A stretch of 64,000 bases of DNA from assembly GCF_038066635.1 (NCBI RefSeq), contig NZ_JBBUTI010000001.1, positions 124,001-188,000 of the forward strand, read 5' to 3'. Positions 25,660 to 35,525 of this stretch are shown here, one piece after another. Made by a program: the position numbers and the translations under genes. How positions within the stretch are numbered: the first letter of the stretch is position 1; the number at the start of each line of letters is the position of its first letter. The notes under the pieces were generated by a model, which was not told where the DNA came from, made no database searches, and was given only the letters and a program-made list of their open reading frames with translations. Source of the DNA: Ideonella margarita. GTDB taxonomy: Bacteria > Pseudomonadota > Gammaproteobacteria > Burkholderiales > Burkholderiaceae_C.

Positions 25660-26373
25660 ATGGCCGACTCAGCAAAACCCCTGCGCGAACGCGCCCGCAC
25701 CCCCACCGAGGACGAGCTGGCGGGTGTGCCCTGGCTGGCCGTGCTGGCCCCGGCCGACCGCGCTGCGGCGCGGCGCCAGATCGTGATTGCCAATGCCGAA
25801 CCCGGCGACGTGATCTGCCGCATCGGCCGGCCCGCCACCTACTGGTTCGGGGTGGTCGAAGGGCTGCTGAAAATGAGCAACAACCCCGGCCAGGGCCCGG
25901 CCGTGACCTTCACCGGCGTACCGCCCGGGGCCTGGTTCGGTGAAGGCACGCTGCTCAAGCGCGAGCCCTACCGCTACAACATCGAGGCCCTGCGGCAGAG
26001 CGCGGTGGCTGGCCTGCCGATCGAGGCTTTCCATGCGCTGCTCGACACCAGCATCGCCTTCAACCGCTTCGTGCTGAACCAGCTGAATGAGCGGCTCGGC
26101 CAGTTCATTGCCGCGCGCGAAACCGACCGTCAGAACGACCCCGACACGCGCGTGGCGCGCAACCTGGCCGCCCTGTTCCACCCGGTGCTGTATCCCGGCG
26201 TGGGCCAGCTGCTGCGCATCACGCAGCAGGAGCTGGCTTACCTGGTGGGCCTGTCACGCCAGCGCGTGAACCAGGCCTTGAAATCGCTGCAGGCGCGGGG
26301 CCTGATCAGCATCGATTACGGCGGCCTGCGGGTGCTTGACCTGGCCGCGCTGCGGGCCTACGCGCCCGACTGA
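25660..26373 (+). CDS. Crp/Fnr-family transcriptional regulator
   Basis: 237 aa from ATG 25660. A cNMP-type sensor domain (about 30-130) is followed by a dimerisation helix and a winged HTH (about 187-214). The core sensor segment keeps Glu95 and Arg105 (FGEG...YRYN) but has Tyr where Crp has Ser/Thr, so cAMP binding is doubtful. There is no Fnr-type Cys cluster. The recognition helix GLSRQRVNQALKSL keeps the first Arg of Crp but differs at the Glu and second Arg positions, in line with the altered half-site TTGTCG. It is divergent from the ligase/liv operon and probably regulates it. Confidence 0.9.
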   Translation: MADSAKPLRERARTPTEDELAGVPWLAVLAPADRAAARRQIVIANAEPGDVICRIGRPATYWFGVVEGLLKMSNNPGQGPAVTFTGVPPGAWFGEGTLLKREPYRYNIEALRQSAVAGLPIEAFHALLDTSIAFNRFVLNQLNERLGQFIAARETDRQNDPDTRVARNLAALFHPVLYPGVGQLLRITQQELAYLVGLSRQRVNQALKSLQARGLISIDYGGLRVLDLAALRAYAPD

Positions 26374-26375
26374 GC

Positions 26376-26395
26376 CGGCCCGATCAAGCGGGCCG
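26376..26395. terminator. Bidirectional hairpin between the regulator and POT transporter genes
   Basis: CGGCCCG-ATCAAG-CGGGCCG, a perfect 7-bp stem, lies between the convergent stop codons. No T-run. Confidence 0.5.
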
Positions 26396-26409
26396 AACCC
26401 GGCGCTGCG

Positions 26410-27879
<1,470 letters not shown>

Positions 27880-28083
27880 CCGTGTGCGAAAAGAGAGAAG
27901 GCGCCGCGGCCGGCCGGGTAGGCCGCCGCGGGCAGGCCCGAGCGTGGCGCGGATTGTCGCCCCTTGGCGCAATTCGTCGTGGCGCCTGTGCAGTTCATCG
28001 CCCGCGGCTTGGTGCGGGCCCCTCGAAACGCCGAACATGCGGCCAGCCTTTGTGGCTGCCCACACACATCGAGGAGACCCGCC

Positions 28084-28710
28084 ATGCCGCAGCGCACCTA
28101 TCCACCCGTCATTCACACCCGGCGCCCGACGTGGCTGGCCCGCTCACCGTTGTGGGCCCGGGCGCTGGCGCTGGTGGGCGTGGCGCTGTGCATCGGCATG
28201 GTCTGGCCGCTGCCCTCCAAGGCCGCGGAGCCCGGCGGCTGGAAGGCTGGCATCAGCGTGCAGCCGGAGGCGAGCGCCGCCGACACCGACCTGCCTGCTT
28301 ACCCTGGCGCCAGGCCCTGGGTGGAAAAGGGCCGCAAGAGCACTGACCAGGGCGACAGCGACTCGGCCTTCATCAACATCTTCGCCGGCTCGTTCGGGGT
28401 GAAGGTGGCGGTGGCCAAGTACGTCACCAGCGACACGCCCGAGCAGGTGCTGGCGTTTTACCAACCCGCGATGGCGCGCTTCGGTGCGGTGCTGGACTGC
28501 GCTTCAGCCGAAGGCAGGGCCACCGCCCGGCGCAACGGGGGCAACGACAGCGGCGAGGCCCCCGTGCGCTGCGATGACGACAAGCCCCAGACCACCGAGC
28601 GGGTGCTGAAGGTGGGCACCAAGCGCCAGCAGCGGGTGCTGGAGGTGACTGCCACGCCGGGCCAGGGCACCGTGTTCACGCTGGTGAAGGTGCACGTGCG
28701 GGGCGGCTGA
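28084..28710 (+). CDS. Unknown exported protein
   Basis: 208 aa from ATG 28084 with GGAG nearby. An N-terminal hydrophobic segment (ALALVGVALCIGMVWPLP, about residues 23-40) acts as signal or anchor. The rest is polar, with LPAYPGARPWVEKG and FAGSFGVKVAVAKYVTSDTPEQVLAFYQPAM; the latter resembles conserved hypothetical exported proteins with an AxYxSxDxPxxVxxFY core. Two Cys (LDCAS and VRCDD) may form a disulfide. No function is known. It is divergent from the POT gene and convergent with the nucleotidase. Confidence 0.65.
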   Translation: MPQRTYPPVIHTRRPTWLARSPLWARALALVGVALCIGMVWPLPSKAAEPGGWKAGISVQPEASAADTDLPAYPGARPWVEKGRKSTDQGDSDSAFINIFAGSFGVKVAVAKYVTSDTPEQVLAFYQPAMARFGAVLDCASAEGRATARRNGGNDSGEAPVRCDDDKPQTTERVLKVGTKRQQRVLEVTATPGQGTVFTLVKVHVRGG

Positions 28711-28736
28711 GTCGGGCTCAGGGTGGCAGCGGTGGG

Positions 28737-29636
28737 TCAGCCCGCGTTCGCCACACCGGCCGCCACATGGCCCGCCGGCACGTGCGCCGCGGCCGACTGC
28801 ACATGGCCGGTCTGGTCATCAAAGAAGAAGTCGGGCTCGAACTCCCGCAGGAACTCGCCCTTGGGCAGACCGCCTAGGAACAGCGCTTCGTCCACGCCAA
28901 TCTGCCAGTCGATGAGCGTGCGCACCGCGCGCTCATGCGCCGGCGCGCTGCGGGCCGTCACCAGCGCCGTGCGCACCCGCAGCGGCGCGTCGGGGTCTTG
29001 CTGCAGGCGGTGCAGGGCTTCCAGCAGCGGCTTGAAGGGGCCGGCGGGCAGCGGGGTGGCGGCCCGCTGGGCTTCATGCGCCTGGAAGGCCACCAGACCG
29101 TCGCGCTGGAACACCTGCTCGGCCTCATCGGAGAACAGCACGGCGTCGCCGTCAAAGGCGATGCGCACTTCGTCCGGGTGGGCCGCCGAGGCATGCGCCG
29201 CTTCCGGCAACACCCGCGCGGCCGGCACGCCCGCAGCCAGCGCCGAGCGCACATCGGATTCGTCGGTAGACAAAAACAGGTGGGCGCGCAAAGGCTTCAG
29301 GTAGCGCCAGGGCGATGCCCCGCGGGTGAATGCGCCACGCTCGATCGCCAGCCCGTAGTGGCGCGCCGAGCGGAATACCCGCAAACCAGACGCGGGGTCG
29401 TTGCGCGACAGGATCACCACCTCCACGCGCGGCCGGCCCTCGGTGTTGAAGGCGAGCAGCTTGCGCACCAGTGAAAACGCCACGCCGGGCGGTGCCGGCA
29501 CGTCGAGGCGCTCAAGTTGCAGCCGCATGTAGGCGCGGTCGTCGCCGGTTTCGAAGACGCGGTTCTCTTCTTCGAAATCGAACAGCGCGCGCGATGAAAT
29601 GGCGACCACCAGCCGCCCGTCGAGTGAGGCTCCCAT
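28737..29636 (-). CDS. Cytosolic 5'-nucleotidase family protein
   Basis: 299 aa. Resembles the 5'-nucleotidase family (PF06189-like; animal NT5C1 relatives), which dephosphorylates nucleoside monophosphates. Seen are the N-terminal LVVAISSRALFDFEEENRVFE, the nucleotide region VEVVILSRNDPASGLRVF, RIAFDGDAVLFSDEAE with acid residues of the HAD core, and the C-terminal EPDFFFDDQTGHV. It is cytoplasmic. It ends 44 bases before the AAA gene and may share its transcript. Confidence 0.85.
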   Translation of the reverse strand: MGASLDGRLVVAISSRALFDFEEENRVFETGDDRAYMRLQLERLDVPAPPGVAFSLVRKLLAFNTEGRPRVEVVILSRNDPASGLRVFRSARHYGLAIERGAFTRGASPWRYLKPLRAHLFLSTDESDVRSALAAGVPAARVLPEAAHASAAHPDEVRIAFDGDAVLFSDEAEQVFQRDGLVAFQAHEAQRAATPLPAGPFKPLLEALHRLQQDPDAPLRVRTALVTARSAPAHERAVRTLIDWQIGVDEALFLGGLPKGEFLREFEPDFFFDDQTGHVQSAAAHVPAGHVAAGVANAG

Positions 29637-29680
29637 GCGCTGATCATAGAGCCGCCCGGCCGGGCGCTGAGGGATGGGCC

Positions 29681-30676
29681 TCAGTGCATGAAGCCGATCT
29701 GCTGTCGGCGGCCGGCGGGGCTGGGCAGGTCTTTCGCCAGCAGCGTGCCGCGGCCATCGAGCTGGGCATTGCCGAAGGCCGTCATCCAGGCCCGGCGCAT
29801 GTCGCGTGGCGCCAGTTGGGCGAGGCGGTCCAGCACCTCGGCGGAGGGCTCGGCATCAAACCGCTCGCCCCAGGCATGGCTCTGCCGGATGCTGTGGTGC
29901 AGGCGGCGGGCGATGGCGCGTGCGGCGTCCGCGTCGGGTGCTTCCACCTCGAACACGTTCATGCGGTTGAGGATGGGATCGGGGATGCTGCGCGCGTCAT
30001 TCGCTGTGGCCACCCAGATGACCTGGCTGCAGTCGATCGGCACCTCGGCGAATTCATCCACGAAGGTCTCGGCGGTGTCGTGTTCCAGCAGGCTGTAGAG
30101 CGCGCCCAGCGGGTCGTAGGCATGCTCGCCCCGCGCCTTGTCGATCTCGTCCACCACCATCACCGGGTTGGCGTAGCGGCCGTCGACCAAGGTGTCGAAC
30201 ACCTTGCCCGGACGGGCGCCTTTCCATTGGCTGCTGGAGCCTGACAGCACCCAGCCGGCGGTCAGCGAGCTCATGCTCATGAACCCCATGCCCGTGCCCA
30301 GCAACTGCGCCAGTTCGCGGGCGAAGTGGGTCTTGCCCACGCCGGGCGGGCCGAGCAGCAGCATCGGCGTGATGTCGAGCGCGTCACGGCTGTGTTCGCA
30401 CAGCGCCAGTTGCCGCTTCACGTCATCGAGCACCGGGTGGAAGTTCGGCAGCTCGTCGTAGAGGTGCTCCATCGCCGGCAGGCCGGACGGCTTCACCTGG
30501 AAGCGTTCGGGGCCCAGCTCCAGCATGCGCTCGTAGGTGTTGCGCAGGCTGTCGTGTTCATTGGCAGGCAGCTTGTTGAGCTTTTGCTCGACGTCGCCCA
30601 TGCGGTAGACCTGCCGCAGGCGGGCGATCGGGATGGTGGCGGTGCCCATGGGCACCAGGTCGTTCGACATCGTCAT
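29681..30676 (-). CDS. Lon-like AAA+ ATPase without protease domain
   Basis: 331 aa. Walker A GPPGVGKT at 109-116, Walker B VMVVDEID at 173-179, sensor 1 VIWVATAND and the arginine-finger segment PDPILNRMNVFEV. The stretch SSQWKGARPGKVFDTL resembles the Lon pore-loop region (G-S-x-P-G-K). The protein ends after the AAA lid (RDMRRAWMTAFGNAQL), so no Lon Ser-Lys peptidase is present. Probably an unfoldase or remodelling factor with an unknown target. A GGAGG lies 6 bases before the ATG. It stands next to a 5'-nucleotidase gene. Confidence 0.85.
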   Translation of the reverse strand: MTMSNDLVPMGTATIPIARLRQVYRMGDVEQKLNKLPANEHDSLRNTYERMLELGPERFQVKPSGLPAMEHLYDELPNFHPVLDDVKRQLALCEHSRDALDITPMLLLGPPGVGKTHFARELAQLLGTGMGFMSMSSLTAGWVLSGSSSQWKGARPGKVFDTLVDGRYANPVMVVDEIDKARGEHAYDPLGALYSLLEHDTAETFVDEFAEVPIDCSQVIWVATANDARSIPDPILNRMNVFEVEAPDADAARAIARRLHHSIRQSHAWGERFDAEPSAEVLDRLAQLAPRDMRRAWMTAFGNAQLDGRGTLLAKDLPSPAGRRQQIGFMH

Positions 30677-30810
30677 CAGACACCTCCAACAGGAAAGCCA
30701 GTGACTTCATTGCAGCAGAGTGCCGGGGGTGGCATGCCTCGAACAGGGGCCGGAAGGTGCCGCATTACGCCCTTGCTTCAACGCCTCGGGCGGCCGGACG
30801 CGACGGGCAC

Positions 30811-30844
30811 AAAAAAACCCGCCGGGCAGAAGCCTCGGCGGGTT
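30811..30844 (-). terminator. Intrinsic terminator of the OmpW-like gene
   Basis: Read on the minus strand: a 9-bp stem AACCCGCCG / CGGCGGGTT with an 11-base loop, then seven T residues. Plus-strand arms are 30816-30824 and 30836-30844, with the A-run at 30811-30817. Confidence 0.85.
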
Positions 30845-30866
30845 GGGGTGCGTTGAGCCGGTCGTA

Positions 30867-31541
30867 TCAGTACTGGTAGGTCACGCCGACGGTGTAGACC
30901 ATCGGGTTCAGCTTGGCGTCGATGGTCTGGCCGGTCGACAGCGTGCCGCGGGTCTTCAGCGGCGTGTACAGCACGGCGGCGTCAATGCCCCAGCGCTTGT
31001 CGATGGCCACCGACACGCCAGCCTGGGCGCTGACGGTGAACTTCGACTGCATGCTCAGCGTGGTCGGGGTCGTGGGCGAGCCGCCGGTCAGACCGGTCAG
31101 CGTGGCCGTGCCGCGTGCCTTGTAGAACTTCGCGTAGGTCGGGCCGAGGCCGACGTACGGGCGGATGCTGTCGGTCGGGCTGAAGAAGCGGTACTGGGCC
31201 AGCAGCGTCATCGGCAGCGCCTTGACTTCACCGATCTTGCCAACGCCGGCGATGCCGCCCGCGCCAACGATCTCGTGCTTGAAGCCCAGGGCCAGCGGCA
31301 GGTCGAACGAGATGTTGTCGGTGTACATCCAGGTCACGCCAGCGGTGGGCTGGGTGTTGCTGTTCACGTCGATCTTGGTGCCGATGAACGACGGCGACGA
31401 CAGGTCACCGCTGGTCACGTCCGGCGAGATCTGGGTGACGCTGATGCGGCCGATCAGGGCACCGGCGGATTGCGCCTGGGCGGCGCCGGCCAGCAGCAGG
31501 CCGGCGGCTGCGCAGAGGAGGGAAGAGGTACGGAATGCCAT
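30867..31541 (-). CDS. OmpW-family outer membrane protein
   Basis: 224 aa from ATG 31541 (GGAG upstream). Sec signal peptide 1-23 (AGAAQA). Small eight-stranded beta-barrel of the OmpW type: alternating hydrophobic strands, VTWMYTDNISFDLPLALGFKHE, TLLAQYRFFSPTDSIRPYVGLGPTYAKF, and the C-terminal aromatic end VGVTYQY for BAM recognition. OmpW proteins form narrow hydrophobic channels. It is 25 bases downstream of the SGNH lipoprotein gene and ends in a strong terminator. Confidence 0.88.
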   Translation of the reverse strand: MAFRTSSLLCAAAGLLLAGAAQAQSAGALIGRISVTQISPDVTSGDLSSPSFIGTKIDVNSNTQPTAGVTWMYTDNISFDLPLALGFKHEIVGAGGIAGVGKIGEVKALPMTLLAQYRFFSPTDSIRPYVGLGPTYAKFYKARGTATLTGLTGGSPTTPTTLSMQSKFTVSAQAGVSVAIDKRWGIDAAVLYTPLKTRGTLSTGQTIDAKLNPMVYTVGVTYQY

Positions 31542-31565
31542 GGGTGTCTCCGGGTAGCGCACGGA

Positions 31566-32720
31566 TCAGAGCCAGCCGGCGCGAGCCAGCGTGCGGGAAA
31601 TGAGCTGCGAGGTCAGCTGGTGGGCGTAGGGCGTCGGGTGGAAGCTGTCGGAGAAGCCCCAGGTCTTGTACCAGCTCGTGCCGGTCTCGCCCGTCGGCGG
31701 CGCGGCGGCCAGCGCTGCGTCGGTGCAGGTGGCGAAGGTGTAGGTGGGCAGACCGTCAGAGCCGACGCCGGTGATCGGGCAGGCCGGGGTCTTGACGTTG
31801 GTCATGCCGAACTGGGCCGGGTACATGACCTGGTTGTTGAACTCGGTGTAGAAGTCGACCACGGCCACGCGGGCGTCGCCGGCAGCGCGCTTGTCCAGCT
31901 CGGCGTTGAAGGCTTCGATCCAGCTCTTGAACAGGGCTTCGCTCTTGGCGCGGGCGGTGGCGCCCGTGGTGCCGCCGCCAGACGCTGCAGCGATGCTGTC
32001 AAGCACCATCTGGAAGCGCGGCGTGTTGGTGATGCCGGGCATGTTCAGCAGGGCCACGCGTTGCGCGCCCTTGCTCAGGGCCTGGGCATTGATGATGTCG
32101 TAGAACTTGTCGGCCAGGGCCGTCATGTAGGTGGCACCCGCGGTGGCCAGGCCAGCGCTGCCGCCGGCTGCAGCCGTGGCCACCTGGGCGGGCGTCAGCA
32201 CCGTGCCCAGCATCGCCACGTAGGCGGCGCCGCCGTCCGTCGAGGCCTTCAGGTAGGCGCCGACCAGGGCGGCAGCGTCGTTGCCGCCACCGTCCACCAG
32301 CAGCAGGTCGCCAGCGGTGTAGTTGCCACCGGCTGCGGCCGTGGCGAACTGCACGGCGATGCCGCGCGGATCAGCAGCGCTCATGCCGCTGCCTGCGGCG
32401 TTGATCACGCCGCCGCCGATGGCGTAGTTGGTGCAGCCCGGGGTCGGGTTGGCGATGAAGGTCGAGCCGTTGAACTTGAAGAAGCTGCACTGGCCGGTCA
32501 GGCCGAATTGCTTGCCCACGCGTTCCGGGTAGATGTCGTTGCCCTGGATGGTGAACTTGATGCCGAAGGTGCCGACGTCGGCGAGGCTGTCGCCCATGAC
32601 CTTCAGGCTGGTGACATTGGCACGGGGGGTGGTGTCTGCACCGCCGCCGCCGCAGGCGGTGAGTGCGGCCGCCAAGGCCAGGCTGGCGAGCGCAAAAGTG
32701 CGATTGCGGATCGGGGTCAT
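31566..32720 (-). CDS. SGNH/GDSL-family hydrolase lipoprotein
   Basis: 384 aa. The lipobox LTAC gives a lipidated Cys at 23, followed by a Gly-rich linker. SGNH blocks are visible: block I VMGDSLADVGTFG (nucleophile Ser), block III with VDGGGNDAAA, and block V with DSFHPTPYAHQ carrying the catalytic Asp/His pair. The fold acts as lipase or esterase, and with the OmpW gene downstream it may act in the outer membrane or outside. The acylated substrate is unknown. Confidence 0.88.
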   Translation of the reverse strand: MTPIRNRTFALASLALAAALTACGGGGADTTPRANVTSLKVMGDSLADVGTFGIKFTIQGNDIYPERVGKQFGLTGQCSFFKFNGSTFIANPTPGCTNYAIGGGVINAAGSGMSAADPRGIAVQFATAAAGGNYTAGDLLLVDGGGNDAAALVGAYLKASTDGGAAYVAMLGTVLTPAQVATAAAGGSAGLATAGATYMTALADKFYDIINAQALSKGAQRVALLNMPGITNTPRFQMVLDSIAAASGGGTTGATARAKSEALFKSWIEAFNAELDKRAAGDARVAVVDFYTEFNNQVMYPAQFGMTNVKTPACPITGVGSDGLPTYTFATCTDAALAAAPPTGETGTSWYKTWGFSDSFHPTPYAHQLTSQLISRTLARAGWL

Positions 32721-32790
32721 GGGGTCTCCTGGAGAGGTGGTCGCGCGTAAAAAGCACGACCGTTCGAAAACAAGACCTCCACTGTAGGCG

Positions 32791-32805
32791 CTCTGCAGTG
32801 CAGAG
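32791..32805. repeat. 15-bp palindrome upstream of the SGNH gene
   Basis: CTCTGCA-G-TGCAGAG is a perfect inverted repeat with one central base in the 157-base gap upstream of the SGNH gene. It sits just upstream of a -10-like TACAGT (minus strand, 32786-32781). It could be an operator. Confidence 0.35.
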
Positions 32806-32877
32806 GCTGTCTGGGGTAACCCTGATCAGCGGGTTTGCAGGGGCGTGTTACGCCGCCATTCACTCTCAGTTTTGTGA

Positions 32878-34092
32878 CTATTTCACCCAGGTGTTGAGCT
32901 GCATGATGGGCAGCAGTACCGCGAGCACGATGGCCATCACCATCAGGCCCATGCCGACGATGAGCAGCGGCTCAAGAATGGTGGCCAGGGCCATGGCGCG
33001 GCGCTGGACTTCATTGCCCAGCTGGCGTGCGGCGCGGTCCAGCATCACGGGCAGCTGGCCGGTCTGTTCACCCAGGCGGCTGAACATGGCCAGCAGGCCG
33101 GGGAAGCGTTTCTTGCCGGCCAGTGCTGCGGCCAGCGGAGCACCTTCACGCACCTGCACCAGGGCGTCCATGGCATCCGCGCGCATGGCGCGGTTGCCCA
33201 GGGTTTCGGCGGCGGCTTGCAGGGCTTTCAGAATGGGCACACCGGCGCCGGCCAGCATGGCCAGCGTGCCGGCAAAGCGGGCGGCGTTGTAGCCGCGGGT
33301 CAGGCGGCCGAACAGCGGCACCTGCAGTAGGCCGGCATCAAAACGTTCGCGGAAGGCCTCGTTGCGCAGCGCGAACGACAAGCCCACGCCGCCTGCGCCC
33401 AGGCCCAGCAGCACCAGCAGACCGTAGCTGCGCGCGAAGTCACTCAGGGCCAGCATGGCCACGGTCAGACCCGGCAAGGCGCGCTTGCCGTTGTTGAACA
33501 CCGAGGCCACCTGCGGCACCACATAGGTGACGAGGAAGGCCACGATCACCACCGCGATCAGGGACACGATCGCCGGATACAGCATCGCGCCCATCAGCTT
33601 GGCCTTCAGCGCCTGCCGTTCTTCCAGGTCATCGGCGAGCTTTTCCAGCACCACGCCCAGGGCGCCGCTGGCCTCACCGGCGGCGACCACGGCGCGGTAC
33701 ACATCATCAAATTCGCGTGGGGCTGAACCGAGAGCGCGCGCGAACGGGCTGCCCGCATTCACTTCGCTCTTCAGGTGGGCGATGAGCTCACGCTGCCCCG
33801 GGTGTTCACATTCGTCGGCCAGAGCCGTGAGTGCCCGCTCCAGCGGCAGGCCGGAGCCCACCAGACCTGCCAGCTGCCGCGTCCACACCGTCAGGCCCGC
33901 CGCGTTGAAGGCGCGGCGGCTGAAGCGCATCTGGCCGGTGCCGGCGTCCGAGCTGCTGACGGGCGAGACCGACAGCGGCACCAGCCCCTGGGCGCGCACG
34001 GCGGCGCGTGCGGCCTTGGCATGGTCGGCCTCGATCAGGCCGGTGCTGGTCTTGCCGGCGGCGTCCAGCGCCTCGAACTTGAATGCGGTCAT
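32878..34092 (-). CDS. gspF: Type II secretion inner-membrane platform protein GspF
   Basis: 404 aa, two T2SSF domains. Repeated helical segments are seen around QLAGLVGSGLPLERAL / YRAVVAAGEASGAL and ARFAGTLAMLAGAGVPIL / FSRLGEQTGQLPVML. Three hydrophobic membrane segments include AIVSLIAVVIVAFLVTYVV and the C-terminal LIVGMGLMVMAIVLAVLLPI. It forms the platform that couples the GspE motor to the pseudopilus. It is the last gene of the gsp operon, 7 bases after gspE. Confidence 0.96.
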   Translation of the reverse strand: MTAFKFEALDAAGKTSTGLIEADHAKAARAAVRAQGLVPLSVSPVSSSDAGTGQMRFSRRAFNAAGLTVWTRQLAGLVGSGLPLERALTALADECEHPGQRELIAHLKSEVNAGSPFARALGSAPREFDDVYRAVVAAGEASGALGVVLEKLADDLEERQALKAKLMGAMLYPAIVSLIAVVIVAFLVTYVVPQVASVFNNGKRALPGLTVAMLALSDFARSYGLLVLLGLGAGGVGLSFALRNEAFRERFDAGLLQVPLFGRLTRGYNAARFAGTLAMLAGAGVPILKALQAAAETLGNRAMRADAMDALVQVREGAPLAAALAGKKRFPGLLAMFSRLGEQTGQLPVMLDRAARQLGNEVQRRAMALATILEPLLIVGMGLMVMAIVLAVLLPIMQLNTWVK

Positions 34093-34099
34093 GGGGGGC

Positions 34100-35521
34100 T
34101 CAGTCGCGCGTCACGCGCATCACTTCCTCCAGCGAGGTGATGCCTTCGCGCACCAGGCGCTCGCCGTCTTCACGCATCGAGCGCATGCCGCTGGCGCTGG
34201 CCGCGGCTATGATCTCGCTCTCGGCGGCGCGGCTGTGGATCAGGCCTTGCACGGCGTTGTCCACCACCATCAGCTCGTACACGCCGGTGCGGCCCTTGTA
34301 GCCCGTGTGGCCACATTCCGGGCAGCCCACCGGATGCCAGCGGCCCTGGTCGTCCACGGTCTTGCAATGCGGGCACAACTTGCGCACCAGGCGCTGCGCC
34401 AGCACGCCAAGCAAGCTGGAGCTGAGCAGGAAGGGCTCGACGCCCATGTCGATCAGACGTGCCACGGTGGAGGGCGCGTCATTCGTGTGCACGGTGGCCA
34501 GCACCAGGTGGCCTGTCAGCGAGGCCTGGATGGCGATCTGCGCCGTCTCGAAATCGCGGATTTCGCCGATCATCACCACGTCCGGGTCTTGGCGCAGGAT
34601 GGCGCGCAAGGCCTTGGCGAAGGTCAGGTCGATCTTGGCATTGACCTGCGTCTGACCGATGCCGGCGAGGTCGTATTCCACCGGGTCTTCCACCGTCAGG
34701 ATGTTGGTGGTGGCGGTGTCGAGGCGGCCCAGCGACGCGTACAGCGTGGTGGTCTTGCCGGAGCCGGTCGGGCCGGTCACCAGCACGATGCCGTGGGGCT
34801 GGCGCACCAGCTTGTCGAAGGCGGTCAGCACCTCGCCGTCCATGCCCAAGCCTTCGAGCGTGAAGCGCGATTCGCTCTTGTCGAGCAAGCGCAGCACCGC
34901 CCGTTCGCCGTGGGCCGAGGGCAGCGTCGACACCCGCACGTCGATGGCCCGGCCACCGATGCGCAGGCTGATGCGGCCGTCCTGCGGCAGGCGCTTCTCG
35001 GCAATGTCGAGCTCGGCCATGATCTTCAGCCGGCTGATGAGGGCGGCGTGCAGCGCCTTGTTCGGCTGCACCACTTCGCGCAGCGTGCCGTCGACGCGGA
35101 AGCGCACGCTGGAGCTGCGCTCGTAGGCCTCGATGTGGATGTCGCTGGCGCCGTCCTTCGCGGCTTGCGTCAGCAGCGCGTTCAGCATGCGGATGATCGG
35201 CGCGTCGTTGGCTGCTTCCAGCAGGTCTTCGACCGCCGGCAGCTCCTGCATCATGCGCGACAGATCAACGGCGCTTTCCACTTCGCCGATCACCGACGCG
35301 GCGCTGGCTTCACCACCGGCATAGGCCGCGGCCAGGCGCTGCGACAGTTCGGCGCCGTCTTCGCGCTCGATGCGGTCGACCGCGTAGATGCGCAGCACTT
35401 CCGTCAGCGCGCTGCGCGGCGTGGTCGGCGCCATGCGCAGCAGCAACTGCCGGCCGTCGTCTTCCAGCAGCAGCGTGTTCGCCTTGGCGAAGGCGTAGGG
35501 CAAGGGGTGTCGCTGGGCCAT
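34100..35521 (-). CDS. gspE: Type II secretion ATPase GspE
   Basis: 473 aa hexameric motor. Walker A GPTGSGKT at 250-257, Asp box/Walker B region MIGEIRDFETAQIA, His box and the zinc tetracysteine C383, C386, C400, C403 are present. The N-terminal domain is that of GspE, which docks on GspL. It lies between gspD and gspF with gaps of 4 and 7 bases, so strictly cotranscribed. Confidence 0.97.
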   Translation of the reverse strand: MAQRHPLPYAFAKANTLLLEDDGRQLLLRMAPTTPRSALTEVLRIYAVDRIEREDGAELSQRLAAAYAGGEASAASVIGEVESAVDLSRMMQELPAVEDLLEAANDAPIIRMLNALLTQAAKDGASDIHIEAYERSSSVRFRVDGTLREVVQPNKALHAALISRLKIMAELDIAEKRLPQDGRISLRIGGRAIDVRVSTLPSAHGERAVLRLLDKSESRFTLEGLGMDGEVLTAFDKLVRQPHGIVLVTGPTGSGKTTTLYASLGRLDTATTNILTVEDPVEYDLAGIGQTQVNAKIDLTFAKALRAILRQDPDVVMIGEIRDFETAQIAIQASLTGHLVLATVHTNDAPSTVARLIDMGVEPFLLSSSLLGVLAQRLVRKLCPHCKTVDDQGRWHPVGCPECGHTGYKGRTGVYELMVVDNAVQGLIHSRAAESEIIAAASASGMRSMREDGERLVREGITSLEEVMRVTRD

Positions 35522-35525
35522 GCTG

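Noticed and set aside
25660..26373. Fnr-type oxygen sensing by the Crp/Fnr regulator
   Set aside because: The N-terminal region lacks the cysteine cluster; only one Cys is present in the sensor part.
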